A stretch of DNA of 64,000 nucleotides from JAWXUC01 sp044432975 (GTDB lineage Bacteria > Pseudomonadota > Alphaproteobacteria > RF32 > CAG-239), in contig JAWXUC010000007.1 of NCBI GenBank assembly GCA_044432975.1, forward strand, positions 30,549 to 94,548. Reading direction: 5' to 3'. Numbering within the stretch: the stretch's first letter is position 1; each line of letters starts with the position of its first letter. Position numbers and translations under genes: made by a program. The notes beneath the pieces are model-generated. The model saw only the letters and a list, made by a program, of their open reading frames with translations. It made no database searches and was not told the DNA's origin. Below are positions 52,670-62,235 of the stretch, one piece after another.

Positions 52670-53298
52670 TATTTTTTCTCCCTTATATTAGAAATAATTA
52701 ATATCTTACCAGTTTCTGATGTTTTGCTTTGATGAATATCTACATCAAAGTTATATTTGATTTTTGCTTCTTTTATTTCTTCAAGATGTTTTTCACCTTT
52801 TGGAAAGATGCAAATTGTTTTTTTGTGCATTAAGGGCAGGGCATAAGATAAAAGCTTATCTAAAGATGCAACAGCTCTGGCTGTTATTACATCTGCTTTT
52901 AAATTTAACGATTCTGCTCTTTGATTGTATATTTTAGCATTATTTAACTTTAGCGATTCGCAAGCCTCTTTTAAATACAGAGTCTTTTTAGAAACAGATT
53001 CAACGCCTATAAAATTTAAATACGGAGTCTTTTCTTGTCCTATTATAGCTAAGACATGAAAAGGAAAACCAGAGCCTGTACCTATATCAACAAGGGTTTT
53101 GGCACCATCTGAAATATATTCAAACAACTGAACAGAGTCCTCAATATGACGATTCCAAACATCAGATTCACTGTTTTTACTTATAAGATTTAGCTGTTTA
53201 TTTTTATCTAAAAGAAACTCTTCAAGACTAGCTAGCTTGTCAAATGTTTCACGTGAAACATCGCAAAAATATTTTTTAAAATTTTCATAATTTTTCAT
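52669..53298 (-). CDS. rsmG: 16S rRNA (guanine527-N7) methyltransferase RsmG
   Basis: This is a 209-residue methyltransferase with RHIEDSVQLFEYI, motif I LVDIGTGSGFPFHVLAI and ITARAVASLDKLL. RsmG methylates G527 of 16S rRNA. A parS site is embedded in codons 13-18 of the gene. It heads rsmG-parA-parB. Confidence 0.95.
   Translation of the reverse strand: MKNYENFKKYFCDVSRETFDKLASLEEFLLDKNKQLNLISKNSESDVWNRHIEDSVQLFEYISDGAKTLVDIGTGSGFPFHVLAIIGQEKTPYLNFIGVESVSKKTLYLKEACESLKLNNAKIYNQRAESLNLKADVITARAVASLDKLLSYALPLMHKKTICIFPKGEKHLEEIKEAKIKYNFDVDIHQSKTSETGKILIISNIREKK
53245..53260. promoter_or_regulatory. parS site inside rsmG
   Basis: TGTTTCACGTGAAACA, a perfect 16-base match to the bacterial parS palindrome bound by ParB. 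Confidence 0.95.
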
Positions 53299-53447
53299 AA
53301 GAATATTTATAAAAAAAAATAGTTAAAAATCCATTAATTTTTACTACTTACCCACAAATAAAACAAAATTAGTTTTAAATACATATATTTATAACACTGT
53401 TCTTGAATCTCACTATTAAGATTTTAAAAAGGAAACACAAACAAAAA

Positions 53448-54065
53448 CTATCTAATACACAATAAATCATAGATATCACAAAAACATTTTACATCAAAAT
53501 AGTTTTTTAAATACATCGCTTTTTTATATTTTGTTCTTAAACAAGTAATATCTACCTTATATTTATTTTTAATAAACACCATTCTCTCTTTTAGTGTGCC
53601 GTGGCGATAAACATTTACTAATAAATCTGAAAGTCGAATTAAGCGACTATAGTCATCTTCTTCTATTTTTTCCAACAACTGTTTTGATTTTTTTAAATTC
53701 TCTAAACCATATCCCGCATAATCACTAAAATTAAAGTCTTTATCTAAAAAAGTATGTGTAATACAAACTTTTGCAACCAAAGGTTCGTTTATATTATTCA
53801 TATATTCAAAACCTAATAAACCGTGAAAATGACCTCCATCTTCTTTGTGAAGCACCTTTCCAAAATCGTGTAATAATCCTAAGATATATGCTTGACGAGA
53901 ATCTAAACCAGCTTTTGAAGCAATAATTTCTGCAGCTGCTGCGGTTAAATAACAATGATCCTTAAAGCTAGAACCACCTTCTTGAGTCCAAATTCCTTTA
54001 TCTACAGCTATAGATAAGTAACTATGAAACAGATTTAAAGCTTGAGTTGTTGACATCTTTATCAT
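53448..54065 (-). CDS. HD-domain phosphohydrolase-like protein, third of three in tandem
   Basis: The 205-residue protein has a single HD domain: GLLHDFGKVLHKEDGGHFHGLLGFEYM with the metal-binding His-Asp pair, and a later IEEDDYSRLIRLSDLLVNV with the C-terminal Asp. Such domains hydrolyse phosphoesters of nucleotides or similar compounds; the substrate is unknown. It overlaps the preceding paralogue by 4 bases (ATGA). The gap 53299-53447 to rsmG is AT-rich and shows no gene. Confidence 0.75.
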   Translation of the reverse strand: MIKMSTTQALNLFHSYLSIAVDKGIWTQEGGSSFKDHCYLTAAAAEIIASKAGLDSRQAYILGLLHDFGKVLHKEDGGHFHGLLGFEYMNNINEPLVAKVCITHTFLDKDFNFSDYAGYGLENLKKSKQLLEKIEEDDYSRLIRLSDLLVNVYRHGTLKERMVFIKNKYKVDITCLRTKYKKAMYLKNYFDVKCFCDIYDLLCIR

Positions 54066-54673
54066 GAACTTAAACCTAATAAACTATAAACATCACAACC
54101 GCATTTGTTGTCAAAGTATTCTTTTAATAAAAGAGCATCTTGCATCAACAATTGTTTTTGCTCCTCTGATAAACCATATCTTTTTGCAATACCACCAAAT
54201 CTCTTATCTAAAGTAACAAGCTCTAAGGCTTCACCAAATAAATCACATAATTGTATCAACCTATCATAATCATTATATTCAATGTCTTTTAGCAAGTTAT
54301 TAGCCCAATCAAGCCAATCTTTATTAAAATTATGACTTCTCTTATTTATTGGATTCTTTATAAAACTATGAGTTAAGCATATTCTTGCAACATCATCGTA
54401 GCCTTTATCTAGAAAATATTCATAACCAAAACGCCCGTGAAAAACTCCTGTAAGCCTTTCTTTTTGAACCTTACCATAATCGTGCAACAAACCTAAGAGA
54501 TATGCTTTTTCTGAATCAAGGCCACATTTTTCAGCTATTTTCTCGGCACAAAAAGCGACGTTTTTAGTATGAGCAATATATTCGTCAGTAAGCTTAATCA
54601 AAGGGTTTGCATCTCTTAACTCAAGAGATTGTCGCCATATATTTTCCGCCTCTGTTCTTGTTGGGTATGCCAT
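54062..54673 (-). CDS. HD-domain phosphohydrolase-like protein, second of three
   Basis: The 203-residue paralogue has HDYGKVQKERLTGVFHGRFGYEYF, CLTHSF and IEYNDYDRLIQLCDLFGEAL. The ending DNKCGCDVYSLLGL is shared with the first copy and, less well, the third (DVKCFCDIYDLL). It starts on the last base of the previous gene's stop (TAATG). Confidence 0.75.
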   Translation of the reverse strand: MAYPTRTEAENIWRQSLELRDANPLIKLTDEYIAHTKNVAFCAEKIAEKCGLDSEKAYLLGLLHDYGKVQKERLTGVFHGRFGYEYFLDKGYDDVARICLTHSFIKNPINKRSHNFNKDWLDWANNLLKDIEYNDYDRLIQLCDLFGEALELVTLDKRFGGIAKRYGLSEEQKQLLMQDALLLKEYFDNKCGCDVYSLLGLSS

Positions 54674-55257
54674 TATGGTTTAATTCCTAACAACTTATAA
54701 ACATCACAACCACATTTGTTGTCAAAATAATTTTTTAAATAGATTGCATTGTTCAACATTGTTTCTTGTTGTTGTTTTGATATTTTATGCCTAGTAGCAA
54801 TATCTTCAACTCTGCTATTAATAGAAAACTTGTTATTATCATTAAAAAACATATCGCAAAGCTGAATAAGCCTATCATAATCATCGTATTCTATATTTTT
54901 AAGCTCTTTTTCAACCCAATCTAAAAAATCTTGAGGAAAATTGTTTGTACTTAAGTCTTTATTAGGAAAAGTATGACTTAAACAGACTCTTGCAACATCA
55001 ATATACCCCATCTCTAACATCTGAAGATAGCCTTGTCTAGGGTGAAAATCTGGTTGAGTAGGGTGGCTTGCTTCATAACCATAATCATGCAACAAGCCAA
55101 GAACATAAGCTTTTTCTGGATTAAGACCGCTTTTTTCAGCTATCTTTTCAGCAGCTTCTGCAATATTAAAAAAATGGAAAAGTGCTTTAACATTATCTCC
55201 ACCAATGTATTTTTTTAACAGAAGTATTTGAGCTTGTTCTTTGGTTGGACACGTCAT
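54673..55257 (-). CDS. HD-domain protein, first of three, with altered HD motif surroundings
   Basis: The 194-residue paralogue keeps the His-Asp pair (GLLHDYGYEASHPTQPDFHPRQGYLQM) but has Tyr where the others have Lys after HD-x-G. It keeps CLSHTF and IEYDDYDRLIQLCDMFF and ends DNKCGCDVYKLLGI. The 4-base overlap with the PHP gene (ATGA) places all four genes in one coupled chain. Confidence 0.73.
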   Translation of the reverse strand: MTCPTKEQAQILLLKKYIGGDNVKALFHFFNIAEAAEKIAEKSGLNPEKAYVLGLLHDYGYEASHPTQPDFHPRQGYLQMLEMGYIDVARVCLSHTFPNKDLSTNNFPQDFLDWVEKELKNIEYDDYDRLIQLCDMFFNDNNKFSINSRVEDIATRHKISKQQQETMLNNAIYLKNYFDNKCGCDVYKLLGIKP

Positions 55258-56096
55258 AAATTAAACCTTTTAACATTAGGGTAGGTGGCCAGAAGAGCTT
55301 CTGCTTTATCAAAATAACCACCCAGCTGTTCTGTCGCATGAGCGTCGTCTGATATAACTATTTTAACACCTGCATTTATAACCTCGTCTAAAATCCATTT
55401 TGCAGGAAAAAAATCTCCCGTCTTTCTAATGCCTTTTGTGCTTAATTCTAACGGCAAATCAAACTTACTTAACTCTGGAATAATAGAAAGTATATCTTCA
55501 ACAATATGTTTGTTTACTTTCTCGAGCTCTTTTATATGAACAAAAGCATAATCTAAATGAGCAAGAAATGTATACAAACCACTTGCAATAGCTTTTTTTA
55601 TTGCAGAGTAATGATTTAGTAAATATTTTTCAATTTCTGATAAACTAACATCGCTTCTCATTGTATAGTTATAGATATCAAAAGGGGTGTTACATTCTTC
55701 ATCAAAAAAGAAGTGGTTTCCACAAACAGTATAATCACAAGGAACTTCTTTTAAAAACCTCTTAAAGTCATCGCCCCAACCATTGTAAGTAAAGTAATCA
55801 ACCTCAAAACCTGTATAAGCTTTTATACCTATTTTTTTAGAAGCTTCTTTTATTTTTTTTATGTATTTCAAAACATCTTCTTTAGCTTCATCAAAAGAAG
55901 AATAAACTCTAATACCGTTTAATGTTTGGTTAGTCTGATTGTAATCTGGATTTTTAGATATATTTTTATGAACAATTAAATGATCTGATATTCCAATTTC
56001 TACCCAACCCAATTCTTTTGCCTTCAACAACATTTCTTCTATAGTATTATTACCATCTGAAAATATTGTGTGTGTATGATACGAAAACTTTTGCAT
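55254..56096 (-). CDS. PHP-domain phosphatase (histidinol-phosphatase-like)
   Basis: The 280-residue protein begins FSYHTHTIFSDG, the first PHP metal motif. It continues with GISDHLIVHKN, GFEVDYF, CGNHFFFD, FLAHLDYAF and VISDDAHATEQLGG, so all the metal-binding motifs are present. Members hydrolyse phosphate esters, histidinol phosphate being the classic one. No his genes are nearby, so the true substrate may differ. It directly follows mnmG (2-base gap) and leads into three HD-domain genes. Confidence 0.8.
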   Translation of the reverse strand: MQKFSYHTHTIFSDGNNTIEEMLLKAKELGWVEIGISDHLIVHKNISKNPDYNQTNQTLNGIRVYSSFDEAKEDVLKYIKKIKEASKKIGIKAYTGFEVDYFTYNGWGDDFKRFLKEVPCDYTVCGNHFFFDEECNTPFDIYNYTMRSDVSLSEIEKYLLNHYSAIKKAIASGLYTFLAHLDYAFVHIKELEKVNKHIVEDILSIIPELSKFDLPLELSTKGIRKTGDFFPAKWILDEVINAGVKIVISDDAHATEQLGGYFDKAEALLATYPNVKRFNL

Positions 56097-56098
56097 TA

Positions 56099-57895
56099 TT
56101 ATTTTAAGCTCCCTAAAATTGCCATAACAGCTGCTGGAGTAACCCCAGGGATACGAGAAGCTTCACCGATTGTTGATGGCATTGCTTTTGACAACTTTGC
56201 AACCATTTCATTTGAAAGACCGCCAATTTTTGAATAATCTATATCTTCTCTTATTTTTAGGTTCTCATCTTTTTTGAACAAATCTATATCTGCTTGCTGA
56301 CGTTTCATATAACCAGCATATCTTGCATCTATATCTATTTGCTCAAAAACACCTGCTGGAATTTCTTTCAAAATAGGAAATAGCTCAAAAAGTGTTTCAC
56401 GTGAAACAAAATCATAAGCAAGCAATTCTGTAACAGTGCAACGCTTGTTTATATTAAAACCAGATTCGCTTTTTGTGGTTGATAATTCATTACAAACTGC
56501 TTTGTATTTATCTATAGCTTGTTTTTTAGCTTTAAATACACCGTAGCGCTCATCAGAAACACAACCCGCATCGTAACCTTTTTGAGTTAAACGTAAGTCT
56601 GCGTTATCTGAACGCAAGTATAAACGATATTCTGAACGAGATGTAAACATTCTATATGGCTCATCAACGCCTTTTGTTATTAAATCATCTATCATTACAC
56701 CAATATATGCTTCTGAACGATCTATTGTGAAAGGTGTTTTTGAAGCCGCATTTATGCCCGCAACAACACCTTGAGCGCCAGCTTCTTCATATCCTGTTGT
56801 GCCATTTATTTGTCCTGCCAAGAATAGGCGAGGGGCTTTTTTAAGCTCTAAAGTGTTTTTTAGCTCTCTTGGATCAACATAATCATATTCAATTGCATAA
56901 GCTGGTTTTAATATTTCTACGTTTTCTAATCCTTTCATTGTGTGAATGAATGCATCTTGGACATCATAAGGTAAAGATGTTGAAATTCCGTTTGGATATA
57001 CAGAATCAGTGTTTAAACCTTCTGGCTCTAAGAATATTTGATGAGAGGTTCTGTCTGCAAATTTAACTAATTTGTCTTCAATACTTGGACAGTACCGTGG
57101 TCCAATGCCTTTTATTAATCCAGAAAACAGTGCGCACTTACTAAAATTATCTCTAATTATTTTATGTGTGTCTTCATTTGTATAAGTAACATAGCAATCA
57201 ATTTGTTTGTTTGTTATTTCTTTGGTCATATAAGAGAAAGGAATCACCGTTTCATCACCAGACTGTTTATCTAAAATATCCCAGTTAATTGTTTTGCCAT
57301 TCAAGCGGGCAGGGGTGCCTGTTTTTAAGCGCCCAACATTAAGACCTAAAGACTTTAAATACGGAGTAATGCCTGTGCAAGAAACATCATCAACTCTACC
57401 ACCTATAGAAGTCTCATGCCCTGTAAACATTATACCATTTAAGAATGTTCCCACTGTTAGCACTAATGAGGTTGCTAAATATTTATCATTAACAACATAA
57501 GAATCACCGTCTTTATCTAATTTTTCTGCGGCATCTTCAATTAATGTTAAATTTTCTTGATTTTGCAAAGCTTCAAGCATAAACTTTTTATATAACTCTC
57601 TATCTGCCTGAGCTCTTGGCCCCCTAACAGCAGGACCTTTTGAACCATTAAGCATTCTGAACTGGATTCCGCCTTTATCAATAACGCTTGCCATTAATCC
57701 ATCTAAGGCATCAATTTCTCTAACTAAATGACCTTTACCTAATCCACCAATAGCAGGATTGCAAGACATTGCGCCAATTGTGTTTATTTTATGGGTGATT
57801 AGGGCTGTTTTTGCGCCCATTCTAGCAGAAGCGGCTGCCGCTTCACAGCCAGCATGCCCTCCGCCAATAACTATTACATCAAAATTTTCTTTCAT
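56099..57895 (-). CDS. mnmG: tRNA uridine 5-carboxymethylaminomethyl modification enzyme MnmG (GidA)
   Basis: The 598-residue flavoprotein has VIVIGGGHAGCEAAAASARMG at the FAD-binding N-terminus, CNPAIGGLGKGHLVREIDALDG and KGPAVRGPRAQADR, plus the C-terminal TRSEYRLYLRSDNADLRLT. MnmG works with MnmE (43724) on U34 of tRNAs. A parS site is embedded in the gene. Length is a little shorter than E. coli MnmG, but all domains are present. Confidence 0.96.
   Translation of the reverse strand: MKENFDVIVIGGGHAGCEAAAASARMGAKTALITHKINTIGAMSCNPAIGGLGKGHLVREIDALDGLMASVIDKGGIQFRMLNGSKGPAVRGPRAQADRELYKKFMLEALQNQENLTLIEDAAEKLDKDGDSYVVNDKYLATSLVLTVGTFLNGIMFTGHETSIGGRVDDVSCTGITPYLKSLGLNVGRLKTGTPARLNGKTINWDILDKQSGDETVIPFSYMTKEITNKQIDCYVTYTNEDTHKIIRDNFSKCALFSGLIKGIGPRYCPSIEDKLVKFADRTSHQIFLEPEGLNTDSVYPNGISTSLPYDVQDAFIHTMKGLENVEILKPAYAIEYDYVDPRELKNTLELKKAPRLFLAGQINGTTGYEEAGAQGVVAGINAASKTPFTIDRSEAYIGVMIDDLITKGVDEPYRMFTSRSEYRLYLRSDNADLRLTQKGYDAGCVSDERYGVFKAKKQAIDKYKAVCNELSTTKSESGFNINKRCTVTELLAYDFVSRETLFELFPILKEIPAGVFEQIDIDARYAGYMKRQQADIDLFKKDENLKIREDIDYSKIGGLSNEMVAKLSKAMPSTIGEASRIPGVTPAAVMAILGSLK
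56393..56408. promoter_or_regulatory. parS site inside mnmG
   Basis: A second perfect TGTTTCACGTGAAACA, 3.1 kb from the one in rsmG. Both lie in coding sequence. Confidence 0.95.
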
Positions 57896-57960
57896 GACTC
57901 TTATTATAAAACAAAATGTTTAATTTTTAGTGAATAATAAATATTAAAAACAAAAGAAAA

Positions 57961-58160
57961 AAGAATCATTGAATCAAGAAAACCGCCAAAAAAGAATCAT
58001 TGAATCAAGAAAAAGGGCTTAATTAAACCTTTATTAATACTTTTGTATATATAATGCGAATAAGAACGATTCTTATAAAAATAAAGAAACAACTTCAAAC
58101 CCTTTATTTTTAAGGACGTTCAAAAGATTTCGATTCTATCTAAAAAAAGAATCAGTGTGC
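57961..58160 (+). promoter_or_regulatory. Upstream region of the autotransporter with direct repeats and a palindrome
   Basis: AAGAATCATTGAATCAAGAA occurs at 57961 and again at 57992 (31 bases apart). A -10-like TATAAT lies at 58050-58055. The palindrome TAAGAACGATTCTTA at 58061-58075 sits just downstream of it, where a repressor could block transcription. AGAATCAGTGTGCTT follows at about 58146. A long leader remains before the start at 58218. Confidence 0.5.
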
Positions 58161-58217
58161 TTGTTTTTTTAATGAAAAAGTACTTTTTATTAAAAAATAT
58201 CTTTAAGGAGAAAGATT

Positions 58218-61200
58218 TTGACAAGATTTTGTAAGACATTATTTTTAAGTGGGGCGATTCTCGTAGCCACTTCTTTAAACGCGTCTGCGACTTCTGTCTC
58301 TGATAATGAAGCTAAACTATCTGTTGGAACTCTAACAGCATTATATAATGAAAGTGCTTCTCCAATTATGTCTTCTTATGAATTGCAAACAAGCGGAAGC
58401 TCAATTATTGAAATAACTAAATACTTAAAAAGCGGAAGTGCTGAATATAATCCAACAAATTATTCTGTTGTATTTAATAATATTATTGATAATGCGAATT
58501 ATGATACAACAAATTATTATAAATGGTCTACAGATAGTGGTGAAAATTTAACATTAGAAACCTCTGATGAATTTGACTATAATTTAGCCGTAAATATAGA
58601 TTCAACCAACAATTCAAGAATTGTTTCTGACTCATCTGGAGCAGATATAACTTATAATTTTGTTGGATTTAGTGAAACTTCTAAATTATCAAGCTCTTTA
58701 GGGGCTGCTATATATAATGACACAACAGGAGTTGTGGGAGACATTACAGGACATTTTATTGGTAATAATGTATATGCAGATACAGCAACAGATGCTGAAG
58801 GTGGCGCTATTTATAATAGCGGAACAATAAATGATATTATAGGAGACTTTATTATAAACTATGCTTCTGCAGATACAGACAGTACGTTTGGTGGAGCAGT
58901 TTATAATACAGGAACAATGAGCGATATTATTGGCGACTTTATTAAAAACTATGCTTCTTCTAGTTCTGGAAGTGCTTATGGTGGGGCAATTTATAATAGT
59001 AACGTTATAGGAGACATTACAGGAGACTTTGTAGATAACTACGTTTCTTCTGAAACAGACGCTCTTGGTGGAGCTATTTATAATAGTGGAACAATAGAAA
59101 GTGTATCAGGAAGCTTTATTGGTAACTATGCCTCTTCTACTTCTGGAACAGCTGCGGGTGGAGCTATTTATAATGATGGCACAATAACTATTTCTGCCAC
59201 AACAAATGACTCTATTTTTTCTGGAAACTATGTTCAATCAGGTTCTGAAAAAACATCTAATGCTATTCATTTAGAATCTGGAACTGTAAACCTTATAACC
59301 GCAGAAGGATATTCTATTACTTTTGATGATGCTATAACATCGTCTAACACAAATAATATTATAAATGTTGGTGATACATCAGATTCTATTACAGAAGCAG
59401 GTAGTGTTGTTTTTAACGAAAATGTTTCTAACGTTACAATAAATGTTAATGAAGGCACTATTGTGCTTGGAGAAGACGGCTTTGCAACAACTGGTGATGA
59501 TGAAAACTATGACAATCTTTATCCTGAAGATGATTATATTTATACCGACGATGGAATCTATGGAGATGGAATCTATGGTGATGATAGCTATGGAGATGGA
59601 AGTATAGGCGCAACGGGAGATACAACCACTGTAGAATCACTGTTTAGTGATGTTGTGCTTAACATGGGAGATAATACTTCTATAGATTTAGCTAATGGGG
59701 TTGTTCAATCAACAGATATTGATACATTAACACTTGGAAGTGGAGTTTCTTTATCTATAGATATTAGTCTTTTTGAAGACGGAACAGCTGAAGCAGATAG
59801 CTTTAATGTTACAAACTTTACTAGCGGCAGTACAACCGTTTCTTTATCTGGTGTTAATTTTGTGGACTTTAACGCTGGCATATATAATGATGTTATTGTC
59901 TTTGATATAGCAGATATAACTATTAAAGACTACACTGTTATAAGTTTTGATAAAACTGTTTATATTACAGGAGCTAGCAACGGCAATATTAACATTGAAG
60001 CCATTGAAACTGAAAGTGATGTTTCAAGTGCTTTAACATTTGATGATGTTAATGAAAAACAATATTATATGTCTGGAGACGAAACTCTTATAGGAGATTT
60101 TGGAACTCAAAAAGGACCTTCTATGATAATTGAGGGAGGAGGAAGCTCTATTGATGGTGCTGGATATGCTGGCGCGGTTGTATCTAATGGCTTATCTCTA
60201 TCATTAAACAATGTTTCTTCTGTATCTAACTTTGATTCAACCAATGGTGCAATAGCAAATGCTGGAACATTAAACATTAATACCACAACATCTTCTACAG
60301 TATTCTCAAACAATGAAGGTGCTGATATTAGATTAACAGCTAGTGATGCTATATTAAATGTAACAACAGATATGGGAACTTCTGTAACCTTTAATAGCGG
60401 TATTTCTGGTGATGGTATTATAAACAAAAGTGGTGAAGGCGATTTAATTATTAACGAAGATGATGCAGGTTTTTCTGGCATATTCAATTTATATTCTGGA
60501 AGTGTTGCACTATCTACTGAAGCTAATGACTTTTTCTTAAATGCTGGCGCATTAAATGTTTATGGTTGTTTAATTGATGTTGCAAACGGAACTATTATGG
60601 AAACCAGTTTAGGAACCCTAACACTATCTAGCGGTAGTAGTCTTGAACTTGGAATAGATGTTAATCTTGCGGATTTAACATCTGATACATTTACTTATAC
60701 CTCGTTGAATAGTAGTGCAGACAGTGTTATTTTAATTGAAAAAATTAATGTTTTAGCAGACGCAAACTCTTTAACTGTTGAAGTTGATATCTCTGATGAT
60801 GAAACATTTAATAGTCTTTTAGGATTATCTGAAAATTTAACTGTTGAAGGCGGAAAATACACTTATGAAGTTTCTGATATATCTATAGCTGATGGTATAT
60901 TAACCTTTACAAAACAAGGCTCTGACATTGCAACAGATTATAACAGTGCTTTATATGCAGGAACAATTGCCGCTCAAGTTGCAATGATTGATTCTTCTCA
61001 AATAAATACTGGCGTTATTTTTGACAACATGAACATCTGCACAACAACTCATTGCAAATATAATAACTTCTATATGTCTTCATATTATCAAAGCAAAGAT
61101 GTTGGTTTTGCTGATGACAGTTATTATGATGTGCAATCTGACGTATATGGCGTTCTTGTTGGGGTTAATGGTGATACTTTTTATTACAGAAACCTTAATG

Positions 61201-61811
61201 TTATGTTTGGTTTTTATATAGCATCTAATAATGGAGACTTCTCTTGGAATGATGAGAGCTTAACAATGAATGGATTTAATGTTGGTGTTAACTCTTTGCT
61301 TTCTTACAAAAACCTTTTCTTAAACACAAGCTTGGGAATTGGGGCTAGTTATCTTAGTTTTGATGATACAGACTTCTATGCTTATAACGCAACCTCTGCC
61401 GCTAGATTGGGATATAATATAAACTTAAATGATACTTGGACAATAACACCTAGTGTTAAAGGAACATATTCTTTTATTAGAGTAGATGACTATACAACAA
61501 GTGAAGCGCTTGAAGTTGAAACAGAAGACACCTTTGCTTGGCAAATATCTCCTGAGATTGAATTAAAAGCTAGATTTAGCAACAATGTAAACACATATCT
61601 TAAAGCATCTTATAACATTGTTGAATCTTCTGGTAGTGAAGTTGATGCAGATGGCGTTATCCCAAATATTGAAAGAGATAATTATATTAAAGCAACAATA
61701 GGCTTAAAGAAAGAATTATCTAACTTCTGGGGAGCATATTTCCAAGGCTCTATTATGACCGGTGGTGTTGAAGGATATGCAGTTAACGCTGGTCTTAACT
61801 TTAATTTCTAA
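58218..61811 (+). CDS. Autotransporter (type V secretion) outer-membrane protein
   Basis: The 1197-residue protein starts at TTG (8 bases after AAGGAG) because the signal peptide (TRFCKTLFLSGAILVATSLNASA) begins there and no ATG fits. Residues about 160-340 hold five or so repeats of a module around GGAIYNSGTI and GDFI.NYASS, as in polymorphic outer-membrane passengers. A Tyr/Asp/Gly-rich acidic stretch lies near 435-465. A second repetitive beta-rich part follows. The last 260 residues or so form the autotransporter beta-barrel (YQSKDVGFADDSYYDV at its start) and end in NAGLNFNF with the terminal Phe. The passenger is probably a beta-helix displayed on the surface; ligand unknown. Confidence 0.9.
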   Translation: MTRFCKTLFLSGAILVATSLNASATSVSDNEAKLSVGTLTALYNESASPIMSSYELQTSGSSIIEITKYLKSGSAEYNPTNYSVVFNNIIDNANYDTTNYYKWSTDSGENLTLETSDEFDYNLAVNIDSTNNSRIVSDSSGADITYNFVGFSETSKLSSSLGAAIYNDTTGVVGDITGHFIGNNVYADTATDAEGGAIYNSGTINDIIGDFIINYASADTDSTFGGAVYNTGTMSDIIGDFIKNYASSSSGSAYGGAIYNSNVIGDITGDFVDNYVSSETDALGGAIYNSGTIESVSGSFIGNYASSTSGTAAGGAIYNDGTITISATTNDSIFSGNYVQSGSEKTSNAIHLESGTVNLITAEGYSITFDDAITSSNTNNIINVGDTSDSITEAGSVVFNENVSNVTINVNEGTIVLGEDGFATTGDDENYDNLYPEDDYIYTDDGIYGDGIYGDDSYGDGSIGATGDTTTVESLFSDVVLNMGDNTSIDLANGVVQSTDIDTLTLGSGVSLSIDISLFEDGTAEADSFNVTNFTSGSTTVSLSGVNFVDFNAGIYNDVIVFDIADITIKDYTVISFDKTVYITGASNGNINIEAIETESDVSSALTFDDVNEKQYYMSGDETLIGDFGTQKGPSMIIEGGGSSIDGAGYAGAVVSNGLSLSLNNVSSVSNFDSTNGAIANAGTLNINTTTSSTVFSNNEGADIRLTASDAILNVTTDMGTSVTFNSGISGDGIINKSGEGDLIINEDDAGFSGIFNLYSGSVALSTEANDFFLNAGALNVYGCLIDVANGTIMETSLGTLTLSSGSSLELGIDVNLADLTSDTFTYTSLNSSADSVILIEKINVLADANSLTVEVDISDDETFNSLLGLSENLTVEGGKYTYEVSDISIADGILTFTKQGSDIATDYNSALYAGTIAAQVAMIDSSQINTGVIFDNMNICTTTHCKYNNFYMSSYYQSKDVGFADDSYYDVQSDVYGVLVGVNGDTFYYRNLNVMFGFYIASNNGDFSWNDESLTMNGFNVGVNSLLSYKNLFLNTSLGIGASYLSFDDTDFYAYNATSAARLGYNINLNDTWTITPSVKGTYSFIRVDDYTTSEALEVETEDTFAWQISPEIELKARFSNNVNTYLKASYNIVESSGSEVDADGVIPNIERDNYIKATIGLKKELSNFWGAYFQGSIMTGGVEGYAVNAGLNFNF

Positions 61812-61846
61812 GAGAGATAAAAAAGATTTTTAAGATATATTTTTTA

Positions 61847-61875
61847 GGGCGGGTGTGAAATCCGCCCTTATAATT
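61847..61875 (+). terminator. Probable terminator after the autotransporter
   Basis: GGGCGG and CCGCCC pair around a 9-base loop with only a weak T tail. It may also be a member of the palindromic repeat family. Confidence 0.45.
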
Positions 61876-61908
61876 TTATGTTCTCTATTATTATCGTCAT
61901 GCTGAGTT

Positions 61909-62083
61909 TATAGCTAACTCAAAATAAAATGATTGTATTATTTGCTGACTTGTAGGGGCGATTATTAATCACCATCATTACCTTAAGGTAATGAAAATAT
62001 TGAATATTTGTTGTCGGGCGATTAATAATCGCCCCTACAATTTCTGTGCCAAAGCACAATCATTTTATTTTGTGTTAACTATA
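61909..62083. repeat. 175-bp nested inverted-repeat element (MITE-like)
   Basis: The outer arms are 28 bases (61909-61936 and 62056-62083) and pair with two mismatches. Inner arms of 21 bases (61950-61970 and 62020-62040) pair perfectly and contain TGTAGGGGCGATTATTAATC. No open frame inside. Size and terminal inverted repeats suggest a non-autonomous mobile element carrying a palindromic repeat. Confidence 0.6.
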
Positions 62084-62124
62084 TTAAAAAGTATTTAATG
62101 TTGCGGACGGTCAATGACCACCCC

Positions 62125-62235
62125 ACATTATTATTGTCATCGCGCCACAAAATTTATTTTGGGGCTTAGCGATCTTCTATTTTTAAAATCGTAAGTATCC
62201 ATATAAGCGGGACGCCGAGGGCGTCGTCCCCTACA
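62125..62235. repeat. 111-bp direct repeat, copy A
   Basis: Apparently identical by eye to 62717-62827. It joins an ATCGCGCC..GGCTTAGCGAT palindrome to GGGACGCCGAGGGCGTCGTCCC-CTACA. Confidence 0.85.

Noticed and set aside
53299..53447. Replication origin with DnaA boxes next to rsmG
   Set aside because: Only one weak match (TTACCCACA) in a short AT-rich gap; not enough to call an origin.
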